Position numbers and translations under genes: made by a program. A stretch of DNA of 13,805 bases from CAZKMQ01 sp964554065 (GTDB lineage Bacteria > Patescibacteriota > Patescibacteriia > Magasanikbacterales > JBBTQS01), in the NCBI GenBank assembly GCA_964554065.1, contig CAZKMQ010000014.1:1-13805 (forward strand), written 5' to 3'. The notes beneath the pieces are model-generated. The model searched no databases and was not told the DNA's origin. It saw only the letters and a program-made list of their open reading frames with translations. Below, piece by piece: positions 1 through 6,054 of the stretch (position 1 is its first letter; the number at the start of each line of letters is the position of its first letter).

Positions 1-216
1 AATTAGATTTAAAATATGCCCCTTGTATTCCATTGTTGCTGGTTGCAGCTTAATTGTAATGCCACGCTCACGCTCCAAGTCCATAGTATCTAAAAGTTGC
101 GCCTTCATATTTCTCTTGTCTACTGTTCCAGTCAATTCCAAAAACCGGTCAGCCAATGTAGACTTACCATGATCTATGTGTGCGATAATGCCGAAGTTTC
201 GTATTTGTTTTTGCAT
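1..216 (-). CDS. lepA: Elongation factor 4 (LepA), N-terminal part, cut by window edge
   Basis: LepA/EF4 is a translational GTPase that acts on the ribosome and can back-translocate stalled tRNAs. Only the first 72 residues are present, because the gene runs off the left edge. The reverse-strand reading starts at ATG 216 and gives the G1 motif AHIDHGKST (residues 12-20) within NFGIIAHIDHGKSTLADRF, followed by LDTMDLERERGITIK, which is the LepA form of switch I/G2. DLERERGITIK is typical of LepA and distinguishes it from EF-Tu, EF-G and BipA. The start lies 6 nt after the murJ stop, so the gene is the third of a minus-strand operon. No Shine-Dalgarno is visible before the ATG, which suggests coupled or SD-independent initiation. 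Family assignment is very secure; nothing can be said about the missing C-terminal domains. Confidence 0.95.
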   Translation of the reverse strand, partial: MQKQIRNFGIIAHIDHGKSTLADRFLELTGTVDKRNMKAQLLDTMDLERERGITIKLQPATMEYKGHILNLI

Positions 217-222
217 TTGGTT

Positions 223-1842
223 TTAATCAGCTTTTTGTGAGCTGTCTGGAAGTTCAAGTGCCAATTCCTTTTGGCGGAACATTCTTTTTTTAATTACTTC
301 AATTAGCGACAGCATTTCTTGGGATTTTAGGAAAAACATTATTAATCCATACACTAGCAACCCAAGCAATCCGGGAATTAGTCCTTGTAAGAATACGTCC
401 CAGAATGTTGTAGTTCCTAAAGTATTTCCAAACCAGGTTTTGCTCCATTGCACCAGCAATGCCATAACAATGGTCGCGCCGCAGATTTTGAACAATGATG
501 TTAGAATCGTGGATTCATGCAATGTGCCAACTTCAATGCGAAGCGCTACCCAAAGTAGGGCTAATTGTACAATGACACCAACACTAAAGGCAAGTGCAAT
601 GCCTGCAACACCCATCGTGTCCTTCAAGCTAAGTGCCAGTCCAATATTTACTGCAATTCCAATAAGTGCGGTGTAAAGTGGTGTCTTCGTGTTGTGCATT
701 GCGTAGAATGCGCGGTTGACAAGTGGAAGAAGTGCTTGCGCGAACAAGGACAAGGCAAAGAATGCAAGTGCATCAGCTGTTGCGATAGTTGCAGCCCAAT
801 CAAAAGCACCTGAACCTAGAACCACACGAGTAATTTGTGCTCGTAGTAGTAAAAATAGGATGGTAATTGGTACCATGAAGAACAAAATTTGTCGTGTTGT
901 TGAGTTAACATGATTTACCATCTTTTCTATGTGTCCCTTGGCAATTAGTGCGCAGAATGTGGGAAACGCAGCAATGCCGAATGAAATACCAATAATGCCA
1001 ATAGGGAAGTACTGCAAATTATTTGCATAGTGGAAGATTGCTACGCTACCAGCTGCTAAGGTTGAAGCGATCGTAGTCATTATTATAATATTGATTTGAG
1101 CTGCACCTAAGCTGATTGTGCGTGGAACCATCATGCGAATAATCTCGTGTACATCTTTACTCTTTAGATTAAGTTTTGCTTTGAAATGAAATCCAGCCTT
1201 AAATAACACAGGCAACTGAATCAACAAATGCAAAACCGTTCCAAGCAAAACACCATATGCCAAACCAATTGGCCCATATGTTGGCGCAATAAATATTGCT
1301 CCGGCAATTATTCCAATGTTATAGAAGATTGGTGTTAGTGCGTAGATAAAAAAGTATTTGCGTGTTTGCAGCACCCCAGATACAACAGAGCTCACACCAA
1401 GAATGATCGGACTAATGAACATTATGCGCATCAGCATAGTAGTAAGTTCCATTTTCTCTTTAGAAAATCCAGGTGCAACCCATTCAGTGAGTACAGGTGC
1501 AACAATAATCATTACTACAGCAATACCGATCAGCACTAAAGCTAACAAGTTGATAGTTGTGTTTACTAGCTCCCAAGCTTTTTTCTTGTTTTGTTCCCAA
1601 ACACGCGCGAACACTGGAATAAAGCCAGCACTTAAAGCACCCATAACCAACAGCATATAAACTAAATCAGGAAATCGAAACGCTGCAACATATGCATCCA
1701 TTATATCTCCTGCACCAAAGTAGTGAGCAAAGATGCGTTCGCGAATGATTCCAATGAACCGACTCAAAAAAGAAGCACCTGCCAGAATAATGGCTGCGCC
1801 AGTAATAGTTTTTGACTGCCCATTAAGAAATTTTTTAATCAT
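223..1842 (-). CDS. murJ: Lipid II flippase MurJ (MviN family)
   Basis: MurJ moves lipid II, the lipid-linked peptidoglycan precursor, across the cytoplasmic membrane. The 539-residue protein is almost wholly hydrophobic with about 14 predicted membrane helices, the usual size for the MOP exporter family. Near the N-terminus the family pattern SRFIGIIRE (27-35) is followed by FGAG (42-45) and FRFPDL (55-60). These supply the conserved cavity arginines (R28, R34, R56). The C-terminal 30 residues are charged and probably cytoplasmic. The ATG at 1842 lies 4 nt beyond the stop of the upstream membrane-protein gene, and lepA follows 6 nt after the murJ stop, so all three should be co-transcribed. 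No SD precedes the start. Its presence implies a normal peptidoglycan wall. O-antigen-type MOP flippases are a less likely alternative. Confidence 0.94.
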   Translation of the reverse strand: MIKKFLNGQSKTITGAAIILAGASFLSRFIGIIRERIFAHYFGAGDIMDAYVAAFRFPDLVYMLLVMGALSAGFIPVFARVWEQNKKKAWELVNTTINLLALVLIGIAVVMIIVAPVLTEWVAPGFSKEKMELTTMLMRIMFISPIILGVSSVVSGVLQTRKYFFIYALTPIFYNIGIIAGAIFIAPTYGPIGLAYGVLLGTVLHLLIQLPVLFKAGFHFKAKLNLKSKDVHEIIRMMVPRTISLGAAQINIIIMTTIASTLAAGSVAIFHYANNLQYFPIGIIGISFGIAAFPTFCALIAKGHIEKMVNHVNSTTRQILFFMVPITILFLLLRAQITRVVLGSGAFDWAATIATADALAFFALSLFAQALLPLVNRAFYAMHNTKTPLYTALIGIAVNIGLALSLKDTMGVAGIALAFSVGVIVQLALLWVALRIEVGTLHESTILTSLFKICGATIVMALLVQWSKTWFGNTLGTTTFWDVFLQGLIPGLLGLLVYGLIMFFLKSQEMLSLIEVIKKRMFRQKELALELPDSSQKAD

Positions 1843-1846
1843 GTAA

Positions 1847-2530
1847 TTATTTCGGTGGGATATCCACGGTCAAAGTTGCATAGTCTGTTCCGCGCAAATC
1901 TACATCATGATCTTCTAAATACAACGAACCAGAAATATCGCCCTTGTGGAATGTGACCAGCGACGAGTCAGCCTTACTTGGTTGCAATTCATAACTAAAG
2001 CCAGCTTTGCGCAATTCATTTGTGTAAAAATCTTCAATAAATGTCATGTCTGCACCCAAGTTACTCCATTCAATAGCAACCGTGTCCATGTCTTTGGTGA
2101 TCGGTGTTGCAATAAGGCTGGCAAAATCACTCCACTGCACATCCTTACGATACACCACATGACCGGATTCAATAGATTTTTTTAAATCGCGTTCAGGATT
2201 AAGTGTTGCAAAAATAGGCGCCATGATAATCTTGGGAATAAGTGCTGCAACTTCAAATCCGCGTTGCTTAGATTTGCCACTAACAAATCGTACTTTTTGA
2301 ATATTGTCTTGATCATAAAGCACAATAGACTCAGGAAAATTTCCTGGTAAACCATTCAAATCACGAGCGCCAGGACCAATAATTACGCGAACACCAATTA
2401 TTAAAATGATAATAAAAAAAGTAATAAATCCTAAACCGCTTACACATGATCGGTGTAAGCAGGATTTACGTTTGTGTAGAGTCTTTATGGTCGGATCCTG
2501 GATGGAAACCGAAGATGGCTCATGCCGCAT
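1847..2530 (-). CDS. Single-pass membrane protein of unknown function
   Basis: I do not recognise a named family. Starting from the ATG at 2530 the protein has 227 residues: a basic N-terminal tail with KTLHKRK (residues 16-22), one strong membrane helix at about 31-51 (GLGFITFFIIILIIGV), and an extracytoplasmic domain of about 175 residues. This begins with LNGLPGNFPESIVLYD and later contains FIEDFYTNELRKAGF. That layout, a helix followed by a FP-x-S-I-type segment and a FYxxEL...GF segment, recalls small exported proteins common in Patescibacteria (my impression, not a search result). An in-frame ATG at 2560 and a TTG at 2569 also exist. I prefer 2530 because a promoter at 2541-2569 would start the RNA only a few bases upstream of it. 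It is the first gene of the operon with murJ (4-nt gap), so an envelope role is possible. Confidence 0.75.
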   Translation of the reverse strand: MRHEPSSVSIQDPTIKTLHKRKSCLHRSCVSGLGFITFFIIILIIGVRVIIGPGARDLNGLPGNFPESIVLYDQDNIQKVRFVSGKSKQRGFEVAALIPKIIMAPIFATLNPERDLKKSIESGHVVYRKDVQWSDFASLIATPITKDMDTVAIEWSNLGADMTFIEDFYTNELRKAGFSYELQPSKADSSLVTFHKGDISGSLYLEDHDVDLRGTDYATLTVDIPPK

Positions 2531-2540
2531 ATATAGGTCA

Positions 2541-2569
2541 AGTGTAGCAAAATAAGCCATACTTGACAA
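2541..2569 (-). promoter_or_regulatory. Promoter for the membrane protein-murJ-lepA operon
   Basis: On the minus strand, TTGTCA (2569-2564) is followed by a 17-nt spacer and TACACT (2546-2541), with TGC just before the -10 box (extended -10). The predicted RNA start is near 2534, about 4 nt before ATG 2530, so the mRNA would be nearly leaderless. Its -35 box occupies the same bases as the -35 box of the divergent plus-strand promoter. Confidence 0.6.
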
Positions 2570-2591
2570 TTCAGTATTTTTATGGTACAGT
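2563..2591 (+). promoter_or_regulatory. Extended -10 promoter for the GC-rich orphan gene
   Basis: A perfect TTGACA (2563-2568), a 17-nt spacer ending in TATGG (TRTGn motif), and TACAGT (2586-2591). The transcript should begin near 2598, giving an untranslated leader of about 85 nt. This leader holds a 6-bp hairpin, GCGTGT/ACACGC (2647-2661), just upstream of the Shine-Dalgarno. The same promoter style recurs at four minus-strand units further right. Confidence 0.75.
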
Positions 2592-2668
2592 ATGTGGTCT
2601 GACTGCTGAATTTGCTATAGTAAAAAGCACAGCAGGAAGCGTTCACGCGTGTATAACACGCATAACAG

Positions 2669-2674
2669 AGGAGG
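2669..2674 (+). promoter_or_regulatory. Strong Shine-Dalgarno (AGGAGG) fixing the start at 2683
   Basis: AGGAGG is placed 8 nt before ATG 2683 and decides the start. The open frame continues upstream to 2563, but that upstream part lies over the promoter and leader. A consensus SD is notable because neighbouring housekeeping genes lack one. Confidence 0.85.
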
Positions 2675-2682
2675 GAAGTGCA

Positions 2683-3243
2683 ATGGCACAGACCAAGAAA
2701 GAGTCGGTTCCGACTCGGATGTACGCTCACATCTTCGACCAGCCGATCCAGGGTGATCCGGATCAGCATGCGGTTGATCGAAGTCCTGATGCGATCGGTG
2801 GTGCGTACGGCATTGGTTGGTACGAGTATTTCCGTGATCATCAGACCGGCGAGAACTACCGTGTGAACTGTAGCGACGGTGTGAACGGCGGCAAGGGTTC
2901 TTTGTCTCCCGCCGACCTTACGTGGTCGCAGAAGTGCTACAACCACATCCGTTCGCGGACTGAGAAAGAGGCTGATGCCGAAATCACGGTGCGAATGAGT
3001 AGCAACGAGTGGGCGATCATGTGCAAGCACACGTTCTACTCGTGGCTGGACGACACTGAGGATTGTTCTCGTGTGCGTAGCCAGAATCATGGTCCTGTCG
3101 GAACGATCAAAGGCACCTTGGTCAGAGTCGATCCGACCAAGGAAGACGATCTGCCTCCGCGCGATGCCACTACGCGCCCGCGCGAGGATGGTTTGGACCT
3201 TCCGGATCGTGATGAGAACGGTCACGGGGTCTGGGAGTTCTAA
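2683..3243 (+). CDS. GC-rich orphan protein of unknown function (186 aa)
   Basis: I do not recognise this protein. It has 186 residues, with no signal peptide and no membrane helix, so it is probably a soluble cytoplasmic protein. The composition is polar. An aromatic/glycine patch GGAYGIGWYEYF (residues 39-50) sits early, a middle part is rich in W, C and H (SSNEWAIMCKHTFYSWLDD), and the C-terminal 40 residues are acidic and probably disordered, ending in GHGVWEF. The five cysteines are scattered and form no clear CxxC metal site. Base composition is visibly richer in G and C than the flanking genes, with many C/G third positions. The gene has its own consensus promoter, a strong SD and its own terminator, so it is an autonomous unit between two unrelated operons. 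These points fit an acquired or highly expressed accessory gene. A long reverse-strand open frame over it is taken as a composition artefact. Confidence 0.8.
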   Translation: MAQTKKESVPTRMYAHIFDQPIQGDPDQHAVDRSPDAIGGAYGIGWYEYFRDHQTGENYRVNCSDGVNGGKGSLSPADLTWSQKCYNHIRSRTEKEADAEITVRMSSNEWAIMCKHTFYSWLDDTEDCSRVRSQNHGPVGTIKGTLVRVDPTKEDDLPPRDATTRPREDGLDLPDRDENGHGVWEF

Positions 3244-3271
3244 TCAGAACTCAGTCGACCCAACAACCAAC

Positions 3272-3306
3272 AAAAACCCATTTGACAAGATGTCAGGTGG
3301 GTTTTT
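3272..3306 (+). terminator. Rho-independent terminator of the orphan gene
   Basis: AAAAACCCA (3272-3280) pairs with TGGGTTTTT (3298-3306), continued inward by two G-U pairs and TGACA/TGTCA around an AGA loop. This gives an almost continuous stem of about 16 bp ending in five T residues. The opposite strand also ends in a T run, so it may work both ways. Confidence 0.85.
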
Positions 3307-3313
3307 GCTTTGA

Positions 3314-3324
3314 TGTGGTACAAT
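3314..3324 (+). promoter_or_regulatory. Extended -10 promoter giving a leaderless MBL transcript
   Basis: TGTGG directly followed by TACAAT (3319-3324) forms an extended -10 element with the TRTGn motif. No good -35 box lies at the normal distance. The expected RNA start is about 3330-3332, and the MBL gene starts at ATG 3333, so the mRNA should be leaderless or nearly so. No SD is present. Confidence 0.6.
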
Positions 3325-3332
3325 ACCAACAT

Positions 3333-4694
3333 ATGAAAATACACTTTCTGGGCGCAGCACGCGAGGTTACGGGGTCATGTTATTTGCTTGAATTACATGA
3401 GCATAAGGTCCTTATTGATTGTGGGATGTTCCAAGGAACGCGATATGCTACAAAGAAGAATATTGAGCCGTTTGGGTTTGATCCAACTAAGATTGATGCG
3501 GTGCTAGTAACTCATGCGCATATTGATCACAACGGTCGCATTCCGCGGTTGGTGCATGAGGGGTTCCGTGGCAAAATAATTGCAAGTGAGCCAACTGCCA
3601 AAATACTTAAAATTATGTGGGCAGACGCAGTGCGCATCATGCGTTATCAGTTTGAGAAAAATAAGCATGAGATGATGTATCATGAGGAAGATGTTGAGCG
3701 CGCAGCTAAGCAAATCGTGGCTGTTCCTTATCATGAGCCAGTGCAGTTGCCTGATAATGCAGTTGCAACATTTAATGATGCTGGGCATATTTTGGGCAGT
3801 GCATGGATTAAGATTCAGATGGAAGGCAAGACAATTGTTTTCTCTGGTGATATTGGAAACGATGATGTGCCAATTATTCGTGAAACTGAGCCAATTGGTC
3901 ATGCTGATGTTGTGGTCTCAGAATCTACGTATGGCGATCGGCTGCATGATTCGGCGATCGCGCGGTCCAGTAGGCTAAAGACCGTAATTGAAGATGCGGT
4001 CAAGCGCGGTGGTGCACTTATGATCCCGGCCTTTTCACTTGAGCGAACTCAAGAAATTCTTTACGAGCTTAATTGGTTAACTGAAGAGTGTAAATGTTTA
4101 CCAAAAGTTCCGATTTTTATGGATAGTCCGCTGGCGATTCGAGCTACTGAGGTTTTTAAGGATATGAAAACCTATTATGACAACGACGCAAAAGAGCTTA
4201 GCAAAGGAGATAGTGATTTGTTCGATTTCCCAGGGCTTGAAGTTACACTAGATTCAAGCCAGTCACGCAAGATTAATAATGTAAAAAATCCCAAGGTTAT
4301 TATTGCCGGTGGTGGTATGATGGTGGGTGGTAGGATTTTGCACCATTTGATTCGTTATCTTGGTGATCCAAATTCTACGCTGCTTATTGTGTCATATCAA
4401 GCAGAAGGAACTTTAGGTCGCAAAATTCAGGATGGTGCAAAAACAGTTTCTATTTTTGGTAAAAAAATTGATATCAAGTGCAAAATTGAACGATTGGGTT
4501 CATATAGTGCACATGGAGATCAGAAGAAAATCCTTCGTTGGTTGCAAACATCTAATCCATTGCCAAAGCATATTTACCTAACGCACGGGGATCCTGGGTC
4601 ACAAGATGAACTTGTAACAACTATTGAAAATGAGCTCGGTGTTGCAGCGTCTGCGCCTGAATTTGGTGATATTGCCGAATTACGGGTAGACTAG
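3333..4694 (+). CDS. Beta-CASP metallo-beta-lactamase-fold RNase
   Basis: A 453-residue MBL-fold hydrolase of the beta-CASP group, which cleaves RNA using two zinc ions. Visible motifs in order: motif II HAHIDH (61-66), the motif III histidine H152 in GHILGSA, the motif IV aspartate D173 in SGDIG, beta-CASP motif A in VSESTYGDR (about 195-203), motif B H394 in YSAHGD, and motif C H418 in LTHGD. A histidine rather than valine at motif C is the form known for RNA-acting members. IIAGGGMMVGGRILHH (323-338) is also typical. The ATG at 3333 is chosen because MKIHFLGAAREVTGSCYLLE is the normal family N-terminus. The frame is open further upstream, but that part lies in the preceding terminator. It is co-transcribed with the glycosyltransferase gene 4 nt downstream. 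It probably acts in mRNA or rRNA processing; the exact target is unknown. Confidence 0.92.
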   Translation: MKIHFLGAAREVTGSCYLLELHEHKVLIDCGMFQGTRYATKKNIEPFGFDPTKIDAVLVTHAHIDHNGRIPRLVHEGFRGKIIASEPTAKILKIMWADAVRIMRYQFEKNKHEMMYHEEDVERAAKQIVAVPYHEPVQLPDNAVATFNDAGHILGSAWIKIQMEGKTIVFSGDIGNDDVPIIRETEPIGHADVVVSESTYGDRLHDSAIARSSRLKTVIEDAVKRGGALMIPAFSLERTQEILYELNWLTEECKCLPKVPIFMDSPLAIRATEVFKDMKTYYDNDAKELSKGDSDLFDFPGLEVTLDSSQSRKINNVKNPKVIIAGGGMMVGGRILHHLIRYLGDPNSTLLIVSYQAEGTLGRKIQDGAKTVSIFGKKIDIKCKIERLGSYSAHGDQKKILRWLQTSNPLPKHIYLTHGDPGSQDELVTTIENELGVAASAPEFGDIAELRVD

Positions 4695-4698
4695 GGGT

Positions 4699-5391
4699 AT
4701 GAAGCCCTTGATTGTAATTCCAACCTATAATGAAAAAGAGAACATCAGTGCTCTTGTTCGCGCAATAAAAGAACTCAAGATAAGCAGTCTTGACATTCTT
4801 GTTGTTGATGATAATTCGCCTGATGGAACTGCAGCGGTAGTGCCGAAATTGCAAGGTGTGCATGTTGAAAAACGTAAAGCAAAGCTGGGGCTTGGTAGTG
4901 CGTATCAGCACGGATTTAGATGGGGTTTAGAACGTGGATATGATCTGTTTTTCCAAATGGATGCAGATTTTTCGCATGATCCACAAGATGTTCATCGTAT
5001 GATCTATAAAATTCAGCGTGGCGCAGATGTGGTGATTGGTTCACGTCGAGTAAAAGGCGGTAAAGTTATTGGTTGGAATATGTGGCGGCATTTTTCAAGT
5101 TGGGGAGCAAATTCTTTTTCGCGTTTGTTATTACAACTCAAAACAAAAGACGTTACTGCAGGATATCGTGCATTTACAAAAAAATCACTCAGCAGTATTG
5201 AGTGGCAAAACGTAAAAAGTAATGGTTACGCGTTTCAAGAAGAAATGGTTTATTTATGTGAGCGAGCCGGGTTGACAATTAAAGAAATTCCCGTATATTT
5301 TGTTGATCGAAAGTTAGGAAAGTCCAAGCTTGGGCTTAATGAGATTATTAATTTTTTCAAAACCATTTTTCGATTGCGGTTTTCAAAATAA
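4699..5391 (+). CDS. Polyprenyl-phosphate (dolichol-phosphate type) mannosyltransferase, GT2
   Basis: A GT-A fold family 2 glycosyltransferase of 230 residues resembling dolichol-phosphate mannose synthase. This enzyme transfers mannose (or a related hexose) from GDP-sugar to a polyprenyl phosphate at the inner membrane face. It shows the N-terminal VIPTYNEKENI (6-16), the nucleotide-binding VVDDNSPDGT (35-44), the metal-binding MDADFSHDP (87-95), VIGSRRVKGG (112-121), TAGYRAF (153-159) and the C-terminal KLGKSKLGLNEI (205-216). No membrane helices follow, so it is the soluble single-domain type that needs only the catalytic domain. The start lies 4 nt after the MBL stop; AGGGG just before it is too close for a good SD. 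It may supply lipid-linked sugar for protein or cell-surface glycosylation. Sugar identity cannot be read from the sequence. Confidence 0.9.
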   Translation: MKPLIVIPTYNEKENISALVRAIKELKISSLDILVVDDNSPDGTAAVVPKLQGVHVEKRKAKLGLGSAYQHGFRWGLERGYDLFFQMDADFSHDPQDVHRMIYKIQRGADVVIGSRRVKGGKVIGWNMWRHFSSWGANSFSRLLLQLKTKDVTAGYRAFTKKSLSSIEWQNVKSNGYAFQEEMVYLCERAGLTIKEIPVYFVDRKLGKSKLGLNEIINFFKTIFRLRFSK

Positions 5392-5428
5392 AAAAAACGA
5401 GCCCCGGTGTGTTGTCAGCACAGGGCTC
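5391..5428 (-). terminator. Terminator of RNA-A, convergent with the glycosyltransferase gene
   Basis: GAGCCC (5399-5404) pairs with GGGCTC (5423-5428), with TGTG/CACA inside. Read on the minus strand, the hairpin is followed by a seven-T tract (5397-5391) that overlaps the glycosyltransferase stop codon. On the plus strand the downstream T run is weak (AAGTTCTTT), so the main direction is probably minus; it may also stop plus-strand transcription. Confidence 0.75.
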
Positions 5429-5801
5429 AAGTTCTTTCGCACTCCAGTGAGTTCGGAGCACTTGCCGTTGCGGTTAGATTACGGCTTATTGTGTGGCGGG
5501 CACGACTGGGGAAAAACCCCATGATTCGTCCTCCATCTGCCTCAGACCGATCGTCGGTGGTCATTTTGGCTCAGTGTTTTCATATGATTATTGATTAGCT
5601 ACACATACATCGCTCTGCGTTGCATGTGGCCTGATCGAGCATTTATGTTTTGGACGCATGCTCTTGTCGCACGCCACTTGTGTGTCTAGTCGCCGAAGCG
5701 ACTCATTCCTGCACTTCCCTTTGCATCGTTCGAGGTCATTGTCATAGTTGTTGTCTCTGCATGTCAGCCTAAGAGACAAGAAATGATTGGTGGCTGATCA
5801 C
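5392..5801 (-). ncRNA. RNA-A: predicted structured transcript of about 410 nt
   Basis: A strong minus-strand promoter (5836-5808) and a hairpin with a long U tract (5428-5391) frame this otherwise gene-free stretch. Predicted stems on the RNA are: a 5' hairpin UGGUG/CACCA (5803-5788), an 8-bp stem UUGUCUCU/AGAGACAA (5779-5751), a 6-bp stem closed by a canonical C(UUCG)G tetraloop (5703-5688), and GUGGC/GCCAC (5677-5626) enclosing GAGCAU/AUGCUC. The region is visibly richer in G and C than ordinary spacers here. I see no tmRNA, RNase P, SRP or 6S hallmarks. A short ORF with a good SD lies near the 3' end, so the unit may instead be a small mRNA with a long structured leader. No known family is recognised. 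Confidence 0.5.
5427..5522 (-). CDS. Possible 31-residue small protein within RNA-A
   Basis: ATG 5522 is preceded by GGAGGA (5534-5529) at 6-nt spacing. The frame runs 31 codons to a TGA inside the terminator hairpin. The peptide begins MGFFPSRARH, is basic in its first third, has no membrane helix and ends in LECERT. The frame also extends upstream to ATG 5564 (45 residues), which has no SD. A GGGG-TTTTT-CCCC inverted repeat covers the first codons and could hinder initiation. Product and function are unknown. The SD match is the only positive evidence, and a chance occurrence is quite possible. Confidence 0.25.
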   Translation of the reverse strand: MGFFPSRARHTISRNLTATASAPNSLECERT

Positions 5802-5807
5802 CAGATA

Positions 5808-5836
5808 ATACTACCACATATGGTTGATTTTGTCAA
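5808..5836 (-). promoter_or_regulatory. Extended -10 promoter of RNA-A
   Basis: TTGACA (5836-5831), a 17-nt spacer ending in TGTGG (TRTGn motif), and TAGTAT (5813-5808). The predicted RNA start is about 5801. It sits directly downstream of the pentapeptide-repeat gene terminator. Confidence 0.75.
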
Positions 5837-5857
5837 GTATTGTAAATTAAACATATT

Positions 5858-5894
5858 AAAAAAACCACTCAGAGTTAGTGTCTGCAGTGGTTTT
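5858..5894 (-). terminator. Terminator of the pentapeptide-repeat gene
   Basis: On the minus strand, AAAACCACT (5894-5886) pairs with AGTGGTTTT (5869-5861) around a 16-nt loop and leads into a seven-T run (5864-5858). It lies about 65 nt beyond the stop codon and 22 nt before the RNA-A -35 box. Confidence 0.8.
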
Positions 5895-6054
5895 CCTTAC
5901 GTCGCTTATGAACGCCTTCACACATCTTACAATGTCGTGGACCTCGGTTAGGAGGGATTATGTCTTCTTTGGCGGAGAATATCCTACTACGCCGAGCAAC
6001 TTCGCGTTCTTCAGTTGAACATTCATAACATGTGCGCCTGAAAAGTCTGCACAA
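5875..6054 (-). CDS. Possible overlapping zinc-ribbon-like small ORF (low confidence)
   Basis: A frame shifted relative to the 3' end of the pentapeptide-repeat gene runs 59 codons from TTG 6054, which has AGGAG (6069-6065) 10 nt upstream. It encodes two CxxC pairs, CYEC (9-12) and CKMC (42-45), separated by a basic stretch, and ends KRRKENHCRH. That is the layout of a small zinc ribbon. Against it: the start is a TTG, the AGGAG also encodes part of a pentapeptide, repeats with a 15-nt period leave alternative frames open by chance, and the stop falls inside the terminator hairpin. It could be a real overlapping gene, a frameshift product, or nothing. Confidence 0.2.
   Translation of the reverse strand: MCRLFRRTCYECSTEEREVARRSRIFSAKEDIIPPNRGPRHCKMCEGVHKRRKENHCRH

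Noticed and set aside
2485..3225. Long reverse-strand open frame opposite the orphan gene
   Set aside because: It mirrors the GC-rich sense gene, crosses both divergent promoters and encodes an Arg/Thr/Val-rich sequence typical of an antisense shadow.
3282..3287. TTGACA as -35 box for the MBL promoter
   Set aside because: It lies 31 nt from the TACAAT box and is part of the terminator stem.
3282..3332. Upstream extension of the MBL gene with start at 3282
   Set aside because: The extra 17 residues are encoded in the preceding terminator and promoter; the family N-terminus begins at 3333.
5475..5490. Plus-strand TTAGATTACGGCTTATTG, similar to the 3' conserved block of RNase P RNA
   Set aside because: The 5' conserved block (GAGGAAAGTC type) is absent upstream, too little sequence lies between this site and the glycosyltransferase gene, and the promoter and terminator signals point to the minus strand.
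5710..5720. 11-nt identity between RNA-A (AGGGAAGTGCA, minus) and the orphan gene leader (2672-2682)
   Set aside because: Matches of 11 nt are expected dozens of times between strands in a window this size.
5588..5779. 63-codon minus-strand open frame inside RNA-A
   Set aside because: TTG start without an SD, odd Cys/Arg/Asn-rich composition, and it overlaps the predicted stems.
5392..5801. tmRNA candidate
   Set aside because: No tRNA-like 3' end with TTCGA and CCA, and no recognisable tag reading frame.
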